From contig NZ_JAYKGJ010000001.1 in NCBI RefSeq assembly GCF_036860695.1, positions 1,364,001 to 1,428,000 of the forward strand: a stretch of DNA of 64,000 nt, given 5' to 3'. The notes under the pieces are model-generated. The model did not search any database. It worked only from the letters and a program-made list of their open reading frames with translations, and was not told the origin of the DNA. Of the stretch, positions 24,599 to 32,034 are shown piece after piece. The position numbers and the translations under genes are program-made. The stretch's first letter is position 1; every line of letters starts with the position of its first letter. Origin of the DNA: Rosettibacter firmus (GTDB lineage: Bacteria > Bacteroidota > Ignavibacteria > Ignavibacteriales > Melioribacteraceae).

Positions 24599-24835
24599 AT
24601 GGATTTAAGTGCAGACGTCTTAAAAGTTCTTGCTAATGGGGGAATAGCAATAATTATATTTGTTATATGGTATGTTACATACAAAACACAATCAAAAAAC
24701 TATACGGATTTAGTTGAAAGATTATTTAAGCAAATCGAGCAAGATTTGAAATATAAAGAACTCCTCATTGGCATTTTGACGCGACTGGAAACTAAAATCG
24801 ACATTCAAGATAGGAGAATGAGAAATGAGCAGTAA
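24599..24835 (+). CDS. Small membrane protein with coiled coil (Mu gp25-like position)
   Basis: 78 residues. One membrane helix (about 13-30, GGIAIIIFVIWYVTY) is followed by an amphipathic coiled coil to the C-terminus. Mu encodes a similar small membrane/coiled-coil protein ahead of its terminase genes. The function is unknown; a holin-like or accessory role is possible. Its end overlaps the next gene by 11 bp. First gene of the plus-strand packaging block. Confidence 0.6.
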   Translation: MDLSADVLKVLANGGIAIIIFVIWYVTYKTQSKNYTDLVERLFKQIEQDLKYKELLIGILTRLETKIDIQDRRMRNEQ

Positions 24836-25076
24836 CGAATTATTAATTGCAAAAGGTCGCTTAAGCGAATTAAACGAACGATATAAAGAATATGAGATGA
24901 AAGCAGATTCTCTTTTAATCCAAATAAGAGAATTACTCAATCCATTCAGCGATTTCCTTGAACTAGATCTAGAAAAAGTATTGATGCTCGTAAAAGAATT
25001 TCGCCAACTACAACTTAAAGCAAGAGAATGTAGCGACAAGATTTATAAAATAAAAGAAACTTATAATATAGGTTGA
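24825..25076 (+). CDS. Small coiled-coil protein (Mu gp26-like position)
   Basis: 83 residues, almost entirely predicted helix (LLIAKGRLSELNERYKEYEM... and LDLEKVLMLVKEFRQLQLKA), with no membrane segment. It overlaps both neighbours, consistent with tight coupling to the small terminase. In Mu-like phages a comparable small coiled-coil gene precedes gp27. I infer the correspondence from order only. Confidence 0.6.
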   Translation: MSSNELLIAKGRLSELNERYKEYEMKADSLLIQIRELLNPFSDFLELDLEKVLMLVKEFRQLQLKARECSDKIYKIKETYNIG

Positions 25077-25468
25077 AGATGAAAAATGCAGCTTTATACG
25101 AAGAAGCAAAAAGATTATATGTAAACGAAGGTTTTTCAATTGATGCAATTGTAGAACTTTTAAAAAATCATGTCTCAAGAAAAACTCTATACAACTGGAA
25201 AGTTGCAAATAACTGGGATGACCAGCGCAAAGCTTATCAGCAGGAAAATGAAGATCTCCAGAAAGAGATTAAAGAAATTGCTCGCATTGCTATTAAAGAA
25301 GCTAAAGCTAATCCAACTCCGCATAATATTTATGCGGTTGTTAAAGCACTAAGTGCTCTCAAACTTATGCAAGGAATACAAATAATTGAAGATGGTAATG
25401 AAGAGAAAGTCAAAAATATATCAAAAGATACTATTGAATTCATTCAGAAAGAAATATTGGGTTTATAA
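25073..25468 (+). CDS. Small terminase subunit (Mu gp27-like)
   Basis: 131 residues. The N-terminus EEAKRLYVNEGFSIDAIVEL followed by VSRKTLYNWKVANNWDDQR is a helix-turn-helix with the KTLYNWK recognition segment of small terminases. These bind the packaging site and regulate the large subunit. A helical C-terminal oligomerisation region follows. It is unusual that the large terminase is not next: a tail-fibre cassette of about 2 kb separates them. Confidence 0.8.
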   Translation: MKMKNAALYEEAKRLYVNEGFSIDAIVELLKNHVSRKTLYNWKVANNWDDQRKAYQQENEDLQKEIKEIARIAIKEAKANPTPHNIYAVVKALSALKLMQGIQIIEDGNEEKVKNISKDTIEFIQKEILGL

Positions 25469-25637
25469 CCGAATCTTTCTGATTCGGCGAAAATGGGTTG
25501 AGACAGCTTATTAATTTCGTTTAAAACCCATTTAAAACCCATTTAAAAATTACGATCTTTTTTCGGACGATATAAACTATGGCTTTTTTGAGATCTTGGC
25601 TTATAAACGATTTATGAAAGAAATTTGAGGATATATA
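25469..25637. other. Non-coding gap with hairpin and repeated AAAACCCATTT
   Basis: CCGAATC-TTTCT-GATTCGG (25469-25487) starts on the base after the small terminase stop; there is no T run, so it is not a standard terminator. AAAACCCATTT occurs twice in tandem at about 25523-25546, and its complement AAAATGGGTT lies at 25490-25499, so an alternative fold is possible. No gene is seen. The gap marks the left edge of the inserted fibre cassette. Confidence 0.5.
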
Positions 25638-25964
25638 ATGGTTAAAATGGATCAAAATGGGCACATTTATTGGGTTAAGGGTGATACTTTTTATTTTAAT
25701 CTTATTGCACAAGAAAATAGTACACCCATAGATTTTACAAATTGGCATATAAAGTTTATAGTTTATGATCATAATGATGATATTAAATTTATACTCGATG
25801 AAACAAATGGTATTGATTTATCAACACCAGGTTTAATAAAATTTTCAAAAGATTTATCTACTATTAATATCGAGCGTGGAAAATATAAATATGATTTAAT
25901 CGTTACAAGAGCAAATGGAATAATTGAAACATGGTTAAATAATAAATCATTTATGGTAGAATAA
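25638..25964 (+). CDS. Baseplate/fibre N-terminal adaptor-like protein
   Basis: 108 residues, beta-rich: GHIYWVKGDTFYFNLIAQEN, then IDFTNWHIKFIVYDHNDD and ERGKYKYDLIVTRANGIIET. The KGDTFYF and WxIKF pattern resembles the N-terminal domains of phage baseplate upper and fibre-attachment proteins. It probably anchors the following fibre proteins. It heads a four-gene cassette of very AT-rich DNA between the terminase genes. Confidence 0.55.
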   Translation: MVKMDQNGHIYWVKGDTFYFNLIAQENSTPIDFTNWHIKFIVYDHNDDIKFILDETNGIDLSTPGLIKFSKDLSTINIERGKYKYDLIVTRANGIIETWLNNKSFMVE

Positions 25965-25965
25965 A

Positions 25966-26307
25966 ATGGTAACATTAACATTTATTAATAATAATATTAA
26001 TTTATCAACTTATATGTCCCCAATAACATTGTCTATTGCAACTTCTCCAATAATAATTAATCAAGGGGATACAAATATAATTGATGATAATTTGATTTTA
26101 GAAAATAAAACTTTTAGTTCATATAAAATAAATAGTACATATATACCGAAATCGATTATTAATGCGAAAGGAGACTTAATAATTGGTGATTTATATGGGC
26201 AACCATCACGATTACCAATAGGTTCTCCTGATTATATTCTTATAGTGGATCCCAATTCAGATAGGGGATTTAATTTTACAAAAATTATTGACGGTGGAAC
26301 TTTCTAA
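25966..26307 (+). CDS. Small fibre-associated protein ending IDGGTF
   Basis: 113 residues. An Asn/Ile-rich N-terminal part is followed by AKGDLIIGDLYGQPSRLPIG, the motif of phage fibre repeat segments, and the end reads KIIDGGTF. The same six-residue ending closes the next gene. It likely forms part of a trimeric fibre or collar. Start follows the previous stop by 1 bp. Confidence 0.55.
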   Translation: MVTLTFINNNINLSTYMSPITLSIATSPIIINQGDTNIIDDNLILENKTFSSYKINSTYIPKSIINAKGDLIIGDLYGQPSRLPIGSPDYILIVDPNSDRGFNFTKIIDGGTF

Positions 26308-26327
26308 TTAATATTAAGGAGGATAAA

Positions 26328-26786
26328 ATGCCACAAATAATTAAAATTAAAAGAGGATTACAAGCAAATTTACCAACAACAGGATTAAATGTTGGCGAAC
26401 CTTTGTTTACAACTGATCGTGGTACTTTACACATCGCTACAGATGCTACAACATTGAAAACTGTTGTACCTGCCATTGAGACTTTAAATACTATACCATC
26501 TATATCAGGAGCAGAGGATCTTTTAATAATTCACGATGCATCTGAAACAACAGGGCAAAAAGAAAAGAAAATTACATTTAATGATTTTAAAAGTGCATTG
26601 AATATACCGCCAACTTCTACAGATGAAAAAGTTGCAGTTGTTAATGGGGGAACTGCGGGATATATATGGGGGACAGATGGCACAGATGGAGTGATAAGAA
26701 TGGGGTCTTCTATGCAATGGGCTAAGGATGTAAGCAATAATTATGTTACAATAGATGTTGCTGTAATAGATGGAGGAACATTTTAA
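26328..26786 (+). CDS. Tail fibre protein ending IDGGTF
   Basis: 152 residues after a good AAGGAGG site. PQIIKIKRGLQANLPTTGLN, GEPLFTTDRGTLHIATDATT and LLIIHDASETTGQKEKKIT are phage fibre motifs: the last resembles EIVDASETDLSNKNKKV of the minus-strand fibre at 14.8 kb. It ends VIDGGTF. The next gene starts at the stop with a 1-bp overlap (TAATG). Confidence 0.65.
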   Translation: MPQIIKIKRGLQANLPTTGLNVGEPLFTTDRGTLHIATDATTLKTVVPAIETLNTIPSISGAEDLLIIHDASETTGQKEKKITFNDFKSALNIPPTSTDEKVAVVNGGTAGYIWGTDGTDGVIRMGSSMQWAKDVSNNYVTIDVAVIDGGTF

Positions 26787-27604
26787 TGGCTCGGGATAAA
26801 ATATTAAAATTTCTTCGCACAACAAGAGCTAATCTTGATAATCAAAAATCATTGGGTAATTTAATTCAAGGTGAGCCTTATTTAATAACAGATGAAAATC
26901 GTTTTGCAATTGGAATTGCTAATAATAATTATGAAGATTTTGCTAAAAAATCCGAATTAGATTCCAAAAAAAATGATTATGTATCGGCTAATTCAAGAAT
27001 CCTGGGAAGAAAGTCAACAGGTTCGGGGGCAATTGAGGAATTAACACTAAATGAAATTCTTGATTTTATTGGTTCTGCTCAAGAAGGTGATATATTATAT
27101 CGTGCTTCAACAGGATGGCAAAGATTACCTAAAGGCACAGATGGGCAGGTATTAACGCTGGCAAATGGATTGCCTGTGTGGAGTAATACAGGTGGCTATA
27201 AATCTCTTAAATATCTTACATCGGATTTTACGACATCATCAACCAGTCCAGTGGAAATAACAAACTTAACTCATCAACTCCCAGCTAATAAATTATTTTA
27301 TTTTAGCGTCTGGTTATTTCCCGATAATAGTAATCAATCTACAATCTATTTTAGTTTTAATATTAATTCAATATTATTTGCTGTGGCAAGACGAAAAATA
27401 GCGTCGGCTGAAGTAGCAGAAATTTCATATAATTATCTTAACTATATAATATCACATATCAATAGTTCCCCTAACTATCTTGTTTTGGAAGGCTATGTAT
27501 TTACAAATGCGAATACTAATGCAATCGTAAAAACATATTGTACAGATAGTAGTTCTCCGGCCATTATTAGGATGGGATCAGTGGTCTATATCGCTGAAAT
27601 ATAG
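26786..27604 (+). CDS. Tail fibre / receptor-binding protein
   Basis: 272 residues. The N-terminus has the same QGEPYLITDENRFAIG attachment motif as its neighbour. A middle segment (ILGRKSTGSGAIEEL, GTDGQVLTLANGLPVW) is typical of fibre shafts. The C-terminal ~120 residues (from about YLTSDFTTSSTSPVEI) form a beta-rich head with no recognised fold, the probable receptor-binding part. Confidence 0.7.
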   Translation: MARDKILKFLRTTRANLDNQKSLGNLIQGEPYLITDENRFAIGIANNNYEDFAKKSELDSKKNDYVSANSRILGRKSTGSGAIEELTLNEILDFIGSAQEGDILYRASTGWQRLPKGTDGQVLTLANGLPVWSNTGGYKSLKYLTSDFTTSSTSPVEITNLTHQLPANKLFYFSVWLFPDNSNQSTIYFSFNINSILFAVARRKIASAEVAEISYNYLNYIISHINSSPNYLVLEGYVFTNANTNAIVKTYCTDSSSPAIIRMGSVVYIAEI

Positions 27605-27612
27605 AATAAATT

Positions 27613-27717
27613 ATGAGAATAAAAATAAAAACAAATAATAACATAATTGATTATAAAATAGAAGTTAAATATAACAAATATTTCAATGCTACTAATTATA
27701 AAGAAATTATCAATTGA
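27613..27717 (+). CDS. Possible small protein after the fibre genes
   Basis: 34 codons from ATG to TGA, MRIKIKTNNNIIDYKIEVKY..., lying between the fibre gene and the large terminase with no overlap. It is Lys/Asn-rich and could be a real small protein or the worn end of a fibre gene. No clear ribosome site. Confidence 0.3.
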   Translation: MRIKIKTNNNIIDYKIEVKYNKYFNATNYKEIIN

Positions 27718-27741
27718 ATTTGGTTAAAGCTCAATAAACTT

Positions 27742-29109
27742 ATGAGCAATAACATTAATAAATATTTCTTACAATATCAGATCAATTGGCTGAATGATAA
27801 CAGTCAAATTAAGGTATGGGAAAAAAGCAGACGCATCGGTGCAACCTATGTGCAGGCTTACGAGGATGTGCGTGATGTTGTGCTTGGTAATGTCCCGGCG
27901 GTGTGGTTTTCTTCAGCAGACGAAAGTGCTGCTAAAGAATACATACTGTATTGTGCTCAGTGGGCTAAACTCTTTGACAAAGGTGCTCGTGATTTAGGCG
28001 AGCAGGTTCTCGAATCCGACAAATCAATAAAAACATTCACAATTGAATTCACAAACGGCAAACGCATAAATGCTTTGTCCAGCAATCCAAAAGCATTTAG
28101 AAGCAAAGGTGGTAAAGTTGTTCTGGATGAATTTGCTTTTCATAATGATGCTGTTCAGCTCTGGAAAGCCGCTAAACCCGTAATCACCTGGGGCTATCCA
28201 CTTAGAATACTCTCCACTCACAAAGGAAAACAAAGTTTGTTTTATAAATTCGTTGAATCAATTAAAACAGGCAAACTCAACTGGTCATTACATACAACAA
28301 CAATCTTTGATGCAGTAGAACAGGGTTTAGTTGATAAAATCTATAAAAGACCAACCACAAAAGAAGAAAGAGATGCCTGGTTAAAAGAACAAGAAGAAAA
28401 TTCCTTCGACCGCACAACCTGGCTCGAAGAATATTGCTGCACTCCGGTTGATGAAGCAATTGCATTCCTGTCTTACGAACAAATTTTTGCCATCGAACGA
28501 GAAGGAATCATTGATGATGTAATTCTGAGCCTGCCTGACGGCAAGGAAGCGAAGAATCTTTATATCGGTGTTGACATCGGCAGGAAGAAAGACCTCACTG
28601 TTATCTGGATTGCAGAAGAAGTCGAAAAGTTTTTATTTACACGAAAAGTAATTGAGCTCGAACGAACTCCATTCAAAGCACAGAAGGAAATTTTATTTAG
28701 TTACTTGAGCTTACCAGGATTTCGCAGAGCTTGTATCGACGCCACTGGTCTTGGTATGCAGCTTGCTGAGGAAGCTCAGGATAAATTCGGACGATTCAGA
28801 GTTGAGCCAATTACTTTTACTGGCAAGACAAAGGAAGAGCTCGCATATAATTTATTAAGGATGGTTGAAGATAGACAAATTTTTATTCCGCCTGATAAAA
28901 ATATCCGGGAAGATTTACATTCGGTTAGAAAAGTTACAACTGCAAGTAATAACATAAGATTTGATGTGCAGCAATCTGAAGTAAGCGGACATGCTGACAG
29001 ATTCTGGGCATTAGCACTTTGCTGCTATGCAGCCAAGAGCAATGCAGGAATCACATTTGCAAAATCAAAAGGCAAAAGAGAATCCTATAAATTAATTGAA
29101 AATTTTTAA
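27742..29109 (+). CDS. Large terminase subunit (Mu gp28-like)
   Basis: 455 residues. It packages DNA into proheads using an ATPase and an RNase H-fold nuclease. The ATPase has a Walker A-like SRRIGATY early, and LSSNPKAFRSKGGKVVLDEF contains the Walker B strand VVLDEF. The nuclease begins YIGVDIGRKKDLTVIWIAE with its metal-binding Asp, followed by RACIDATGLG and a late SGHADRFWALAL. The family is that of Mu-like transposable phages. Its base composition is more GC-rich than the fibre cassette just before it. Confidence 0.92.
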   Translation: MSNNINKYFLQYQINWLNDNSQIKVWEKSRRIGATYVQAYEDVRDVVLGNVPAVWFSSADESAAKEYILYCAQWAKLFDKGARDLGEQVLESDKSIKTFTIEFTNGKRINALSSNPKAFRSKGGKVVLDEFAFHNDAVQLWKAAKPVITWGYPLRILSTHKGKQSLFYKFVESIKTGKLNWSLHTTTIFDAVEQGLVDKIYKRPTTKEERDAWLKEQEENSFDRTTWLEEYCCTPVDEAIAFLSYEQIFAIEREGIIDDVILSLPDGKEAKNLYIGVDIGRKKDLTVIWIAEEVEKFLFTRKVIELERTPFKAQKEILFSYLSLPGFRRACIDATGLGMQLAEEAQDKFGRFRVEPITFTGKTKEELAYNLLRMVEDRQIFIPPDKNIREDLHSVRKVTTASNNIRFDVQQSEVSGHADRFWALALCCYAAKSNAGITFAKSKGKRESYKLIENF

Positions 29110-29133
29110 TGTAGCACAGACTATTAGTCTGTG
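29110..29133. repeat. Palindromic repeat before the portal gene (copy 1)
   Basis: A 24-bp sequence, TGTAG followed by CACAGACTATTAGTCTGTG, starts on the base after the large terminase stop. Its 19-bp palindromic core pairs CACAGACT with AGTCTGTG. An identical copy follows the portal gene. Confidence 0.85.
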
Positions 29134-29153
29134 CCTCAACAAATGAGGTAAAT

Positions 29154-30593
29154 ATGGATACAAAAACTTTAACAAGTGAAATAGCAACCAGACAGAATTT
29201 TGAGAAGATAGTTACTTATTGGAATATGCTTCCGGATCCTGACCCTATTCTAAGAAAAATAGGTAAAGACATCACAACCTACCGTGAACTGATGACAGAC
29301 CCTCATCTCTTTTCTACAATACAGCAACGTAAATCAGGAGTACTTTCTCTTAACTGGGAACTTCAACAACTTGATTCTAACCAAAATGAATATGATTTAA
29401 TTAATAATTTTCTCAATTCTATCAATCTTGAAAATCTTATTGATCAAATTCTTAATACACCACTATTTGGCTTTACAGTTTTTGAAATAATCTGGAAAAA
29501 AGATGGCAGCTATTTAATTCCAGAAAGAATTGATGAGAAACCGCAGGAATGGTTTTTCTTCGATCAATATAATAATCTTAATTATAAGAAAAACTTTAAT
29601 CCAAATCTTGGTACAAATGAAGGCGAGATCATTAATCCGCTTAAGTTTATTTTAGTACAACATAAACCAACATACCAAAACCCTTACGGCGAGCGTGTAT
29701 TAAGCCGTTGTTTTTGGCCGGTTACATTCAAACGTGGCGGATTAAAATTCTGGATTACATTCACCGAGAAATATGGCAATCCATTTCTGGTTGGCAAACT
29801 TCCTCGGGGATCTTCTCAACAAGATATTGATAACCTGCTTTCTTCACTTGATAATATGATTCAGGATGCTGTTGCTGTCATTCCAGATGACTCAAGCGTG
29901 GAAATCAAAGAAGCTCAACGCTCCAGCTCTGTAGAAGTTTTCAAAGAGCTTATGAACTTTATGAACTCCGAAATCTCTAAAGCAATTCTTACTCAAACAT
30001 TAACTACAGAAGTTCAAGATACAGGCACTTATGCTGCGTCTAAAACAATGGGTGATATGCTTGAAAAAGTGCAGCAAGCAGATAAGAGAATTGTTGAAAG
30101 AACTATCAACAAAATTATTGATTTAATTTATCAGATTAATTTTAACTCGCCTAATAAACCTAAGTTTATCCTTTATGCCGACGAAGATGTTGATAAACTG
30201 CTCGCAGAAAGAGATCAGATATTAGTCAATACAGGAATTAAATTCACCAAAGATTATTATATCCGCAATTATAATCTGCTTCCTGATGACTTCGAAATAA
30301 ATACAAGCGAAGCTTCAAGCTTCGCTGAAAAAGAAAAAGTAAACGAAGCTTCCAGCTTCGAAAACAAAGACATAACCGATAATATAATCACCCAGCTCCC
30401 GGACAAGCTTCTTCAACTCCAGATTGAAAGCACTTTAAAGCCCGTTTTATCGCTAATCGAAAAAGGAGAATCTTACGAAACAATTATGGAAGAACTTGCA
30501 AAAACTTATCCGGCAATGTCAACAAATCAACTTGAAGATTTATTAGCAAAACTTCTATTCATAAGCGAAATAATCGGTCGTAATCAATTGTAG
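29154..30593 (+). CDS. Portal protein (Mu gp29-like, DUF935)
   Basis: 479 residues. It forms the dodecameric ring at the capsid vertex for DNA entry and exit. DUF935 features include LTSEIATRQNFEKIVTYWNM, LFSTIQQRKSGVLSLNWEL, TPLFGFTVFEIIWKKDG, YQNPYGERVLSRCFWPVTF and EKYGNPFLVGKLPRGSS. Near residues 385-402 the peptide EASSFAEKEKVNEASSFENK is encoded by two palindromic words. The stop codon TAG lies inside the second 24-bp repeat. Start follows a GAGG site. Confidence 0.93.
   Translation: MDTKTLTSEIATRQNFEKIVTYWNMLPDPDPILRKIGKDITTYRELMTDPHLFSTIQQRKSGVLSLNWELQQLDSNQNEYDLINNFLNSINLENLIDQILNTPLFGFTVFEIIWKKDGSYLIPERIDEKPQEWFFFDQYNNLNYKKNFNPNLGTNEGEIINPLKFILVQHKPTYQNPYGERVLSRCFWPVTFKRGGLKFWITFTEKYGNPFLVGKLPRGSSQQDIDNLLSSLDNMIQDAVAVIPDDSSVEIKEAQRSSSVEVFKELMNFMNSEISKAILTQTLTTEVQDTGTYAASKTMGDMLEKVQQADKRIVERTINKIIDLIYQINFNSPNKPKFILYADEDVDKLLAERDQILVNTGIKFTKDYYIRNYNLLPDDFEINTSEASSFAEKEKVNEASSFENKDITDNIITQLPDKLLQLQIESTLKPVLSLIEKGESYETIMEELAKTYPAMSTNQLEDLLAKLLFISEIIGRNQL
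30306..30360. repeat. Two CGAAGCTTC-type palindromes in the portal gene
   Basis: At 30306-30326 a 10-bp stem centred on CGAAGCTTCAAGCTTCG, and at 30344-30360 CGAAGCTTCCAGCTTCG. Each encodes EASSF. The second word is identical in the transposase gene at 37425-37441, in the opposite coding sense. Confidence 0.85.
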
Positions 30594-30612
30594 CACAGAC
30601 TATTAGTCTGTG
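30589..30612. repeat. Palindromic repeat after the portal gene (copy 2)
   Basis: Identical 24 bp to 29110-29133 in the same orientation. The portal TAG stop is within it, and the MuF ATG is 13 bp downstream. Two direct copies bracket the whole portal gene. Confidence 0.85.
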
Positions 30613-30625
30613 TGTTGGAGTTGCA

Positions 30626-31915
30626 ATGCCAGAAAATATCGACATAAAACTTGCAATCGGACTTAAGCCAGAACAGATAATCGAATATCTTAAACGCAAA
30701 GGATACAAGATAAGCTGGAATTGGCAGGACACCTGGAAAGAAGCATACACCAAAGCTTTTACTGTTGCAAAAGCAATGAGACTCGATATATTATCAGACA
30801 TCAGAAATGAGCTTCAGAAAGCAATTGATAACGGTTTAACATATCAACAATTCAAAGAAAACTTAAAACCAACTCTTAAGGCAAAAGGCTGGTGGGGGAA
30901 AGTTAAAGCTAAAGATGTACCATCGGACTTCCCATTGCCGGAAGATATTGATCCGGAAAAAGAAATTCTTCTCGGCTCTCCCTGGCGTCTTAAAACAATT
31001 TATCGCACTAATATTGACGTTGCTTATGCAAGCGGGCATTACAAAGCAATGATAGACAACATTGATGATAGACCTTACTGGATGTATAACGCAGTACTGG
31101 ATAGCAATACAAGACCATCTCACCGTGCATTACACGGCAAAGTTTTCCGTGCTGATGATCCTATATGGGATAAAATATACCCACCAAACGATTGGGGCTG
31201 CAGATGTTCTGTTATTCCACTTGACAATGACGACCTCAAAGAAATGAATATACCGCGACCTTCCAGATTGCCAAACGAAGAAGCTGAGAAGTTTATAAAG
31301 AAGCTTAAGCCCGGCAAAGGATGGGAATATAATCCAGGAAAAGCAGCACTTGAATTTGATAATGATTTCGGAAAATTTTCACTTTATCAACTTCAACCTA
31401 CATTTAGAGATAATAATAGACCATCAATTGAAGAGTTAGATGATTCATATTTTATACAACAACCAGATAAATTCCCATCAATTAAGGAAATTGGTAAAGA
31501 TAATTTATGGAAATTGATAGAAAAAGAATTTGATTTTTGGGAATCCATCCCTTCGGGAAAAGACAATTATGCAATTATTCCTACTGCTGATAACGACCTG
31601 GCAGTTGTTTCAAAAAATCGATTAAATTATTTGCTTACAAAATCCGATAATAGAGAACAATTTATACCATTTATAAAACCTACTCTTCAAGATCCATTTG
31701 AAGTTTATCTTGCTTTGTATCAATCCGATAAAGGATTTGTTGAATATCGTAAACATTATATCGGTTTGTTCAAAGACAAAAAGAAAAGAAGTTATTTTGT
31801 TGTGCTGAGAATGGAAAAAGATTCAACAATATTCTATAATGCATTCCCTTATAACCTTAAAGATATTGATAGAGTTCGAAAGGGGAAACTTATTTATACA
31901 AAAAAGCCCCGATAA
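30626..31915 (+). CDS. MuF head protein with C-terminal nuclease-toxin-like domain
   Basis: 429 residues. The N-terminal ~250 are phage Mu gpF/gp30: a helical start then RALHGKVFRADDPIWDKIYP and PPNDWGCRCSVIPL. The C-terminal ~120 (from KFPSIKEIG, with KPTLQDPFEVYLALYQSDKG, YIGLFKDKKKRSYFVVLRM and FYNAFPYN) resembles the PBECR type (barnase/EndoU/colicin-like) domains found on many MuF proteins of temperate phages. These are thought to be injected toxins or host-takeover nucleases. The linker carries the third copy of the palindromic word (WESIPSGK). The stop codon lies inside a terminator. Confidence 0.85.
   Translation: MPENIDIKLAIGLKPEQIIEYLKRKGYKISWNWQDTWKEAYTKAFTVAKAMRLDILSDIRNELQKAIDNGLTYQQFKENLKPTLKAKGWWGKVKAKDVPSDFPLPEDIDPEKEILLGSPWRLKTIYRTNIDVAYASGHYKAMIDNIDDRPYWMYNAVLDSNTRPSHRALHGKVFRADDPIWDKIYPPNDWGCRCSVIPLDNDDLKEMNIPRPSRLPNEEAEKFIKKLKPGKGWEYNPGKAALEFDNDFGKFSLYQLQPTFRDNNRPSIEELDDSYFIQQPDKFPSIKEIGKDNLWKLIEKEFDFWESIPSGKDNYAIIPTADNDLAVVSKNRLNYLLTKSDNREQFIPFIKPTLQDPFEVYLALYQSDKGFVEYRKHYIGLFKDKKKRSYFVVLRMEKDSTIFYNAFPYNLKDIDRVRKGKLIYTKKPR
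31539..31558. repeat. Palindromic word, copy 3
   Basis: GGGAATCCATCCCTTCGGGA inside the MuF gene, same orientation as copies 1 and 2. This gene runs on the opposite strand to the protease, and the word is read GAA TCC ATC CCT TCG GGA, giving ESIPSG. It sits in the linker before the toxin-like domain. Confidence 0.85.
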
Positions 31916-31924
31916 CTCGGGGCT
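31905..31924 (-). terminator. Terminator between convergent early and packaging blocks
   Basis: AGCCCCGA-TAAC-TCGGGGCT: 8-bp stem. On the minus strand it is followed by TTTTT, so it ends the early transcript that comes from 39.4 kb. The plus-strand MuF stop codon (31913-31915) lies within it, so it also stops that block. Confidence 0.85.
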
Positions 31925-31929
31925 GAATA

Positions 31930-31999
31930 CTGTAAGCATTATCCAGTTCCGTGCCTGCTTACAGACGATGTAAGGTTATGCTCACGGAAGCACCTTACA
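31930..31999. ncRNA. Nested hairpin / kissing-loop element between operons
   Basis: 70 nt with three stems: CTGTAAGC (31930) with GCTTACAG (31957); TGTAAGG (31969) with CCTTACA (31993); and TTCCGTG (31947) with CACGGAA (31983), which lie in the two loops. The same words also nest as one long arm: TGTAAG/CTTACA outer, TTCCGTG/CACGGAA middle, CTTACA-GACGA-TGTAAG inner. It is non-coding, between the MuF terminator and the virion morphogenesis gene. It may act as a processed or structured RNA, or as a DNA site. Confidence 0.5.
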
Positions 32000-32034
32000 C
32001 CGGTATTATAAATTATCATTTTATTCCTTCCTTG

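Noticed and set aside
13241-27604. Diversity-generating retroelement or invertible fibre segment
   Set aside because: No reverse transcriptase, template repeat or invertase gene was found, and the two fibre regions do not share long inverted repeats.
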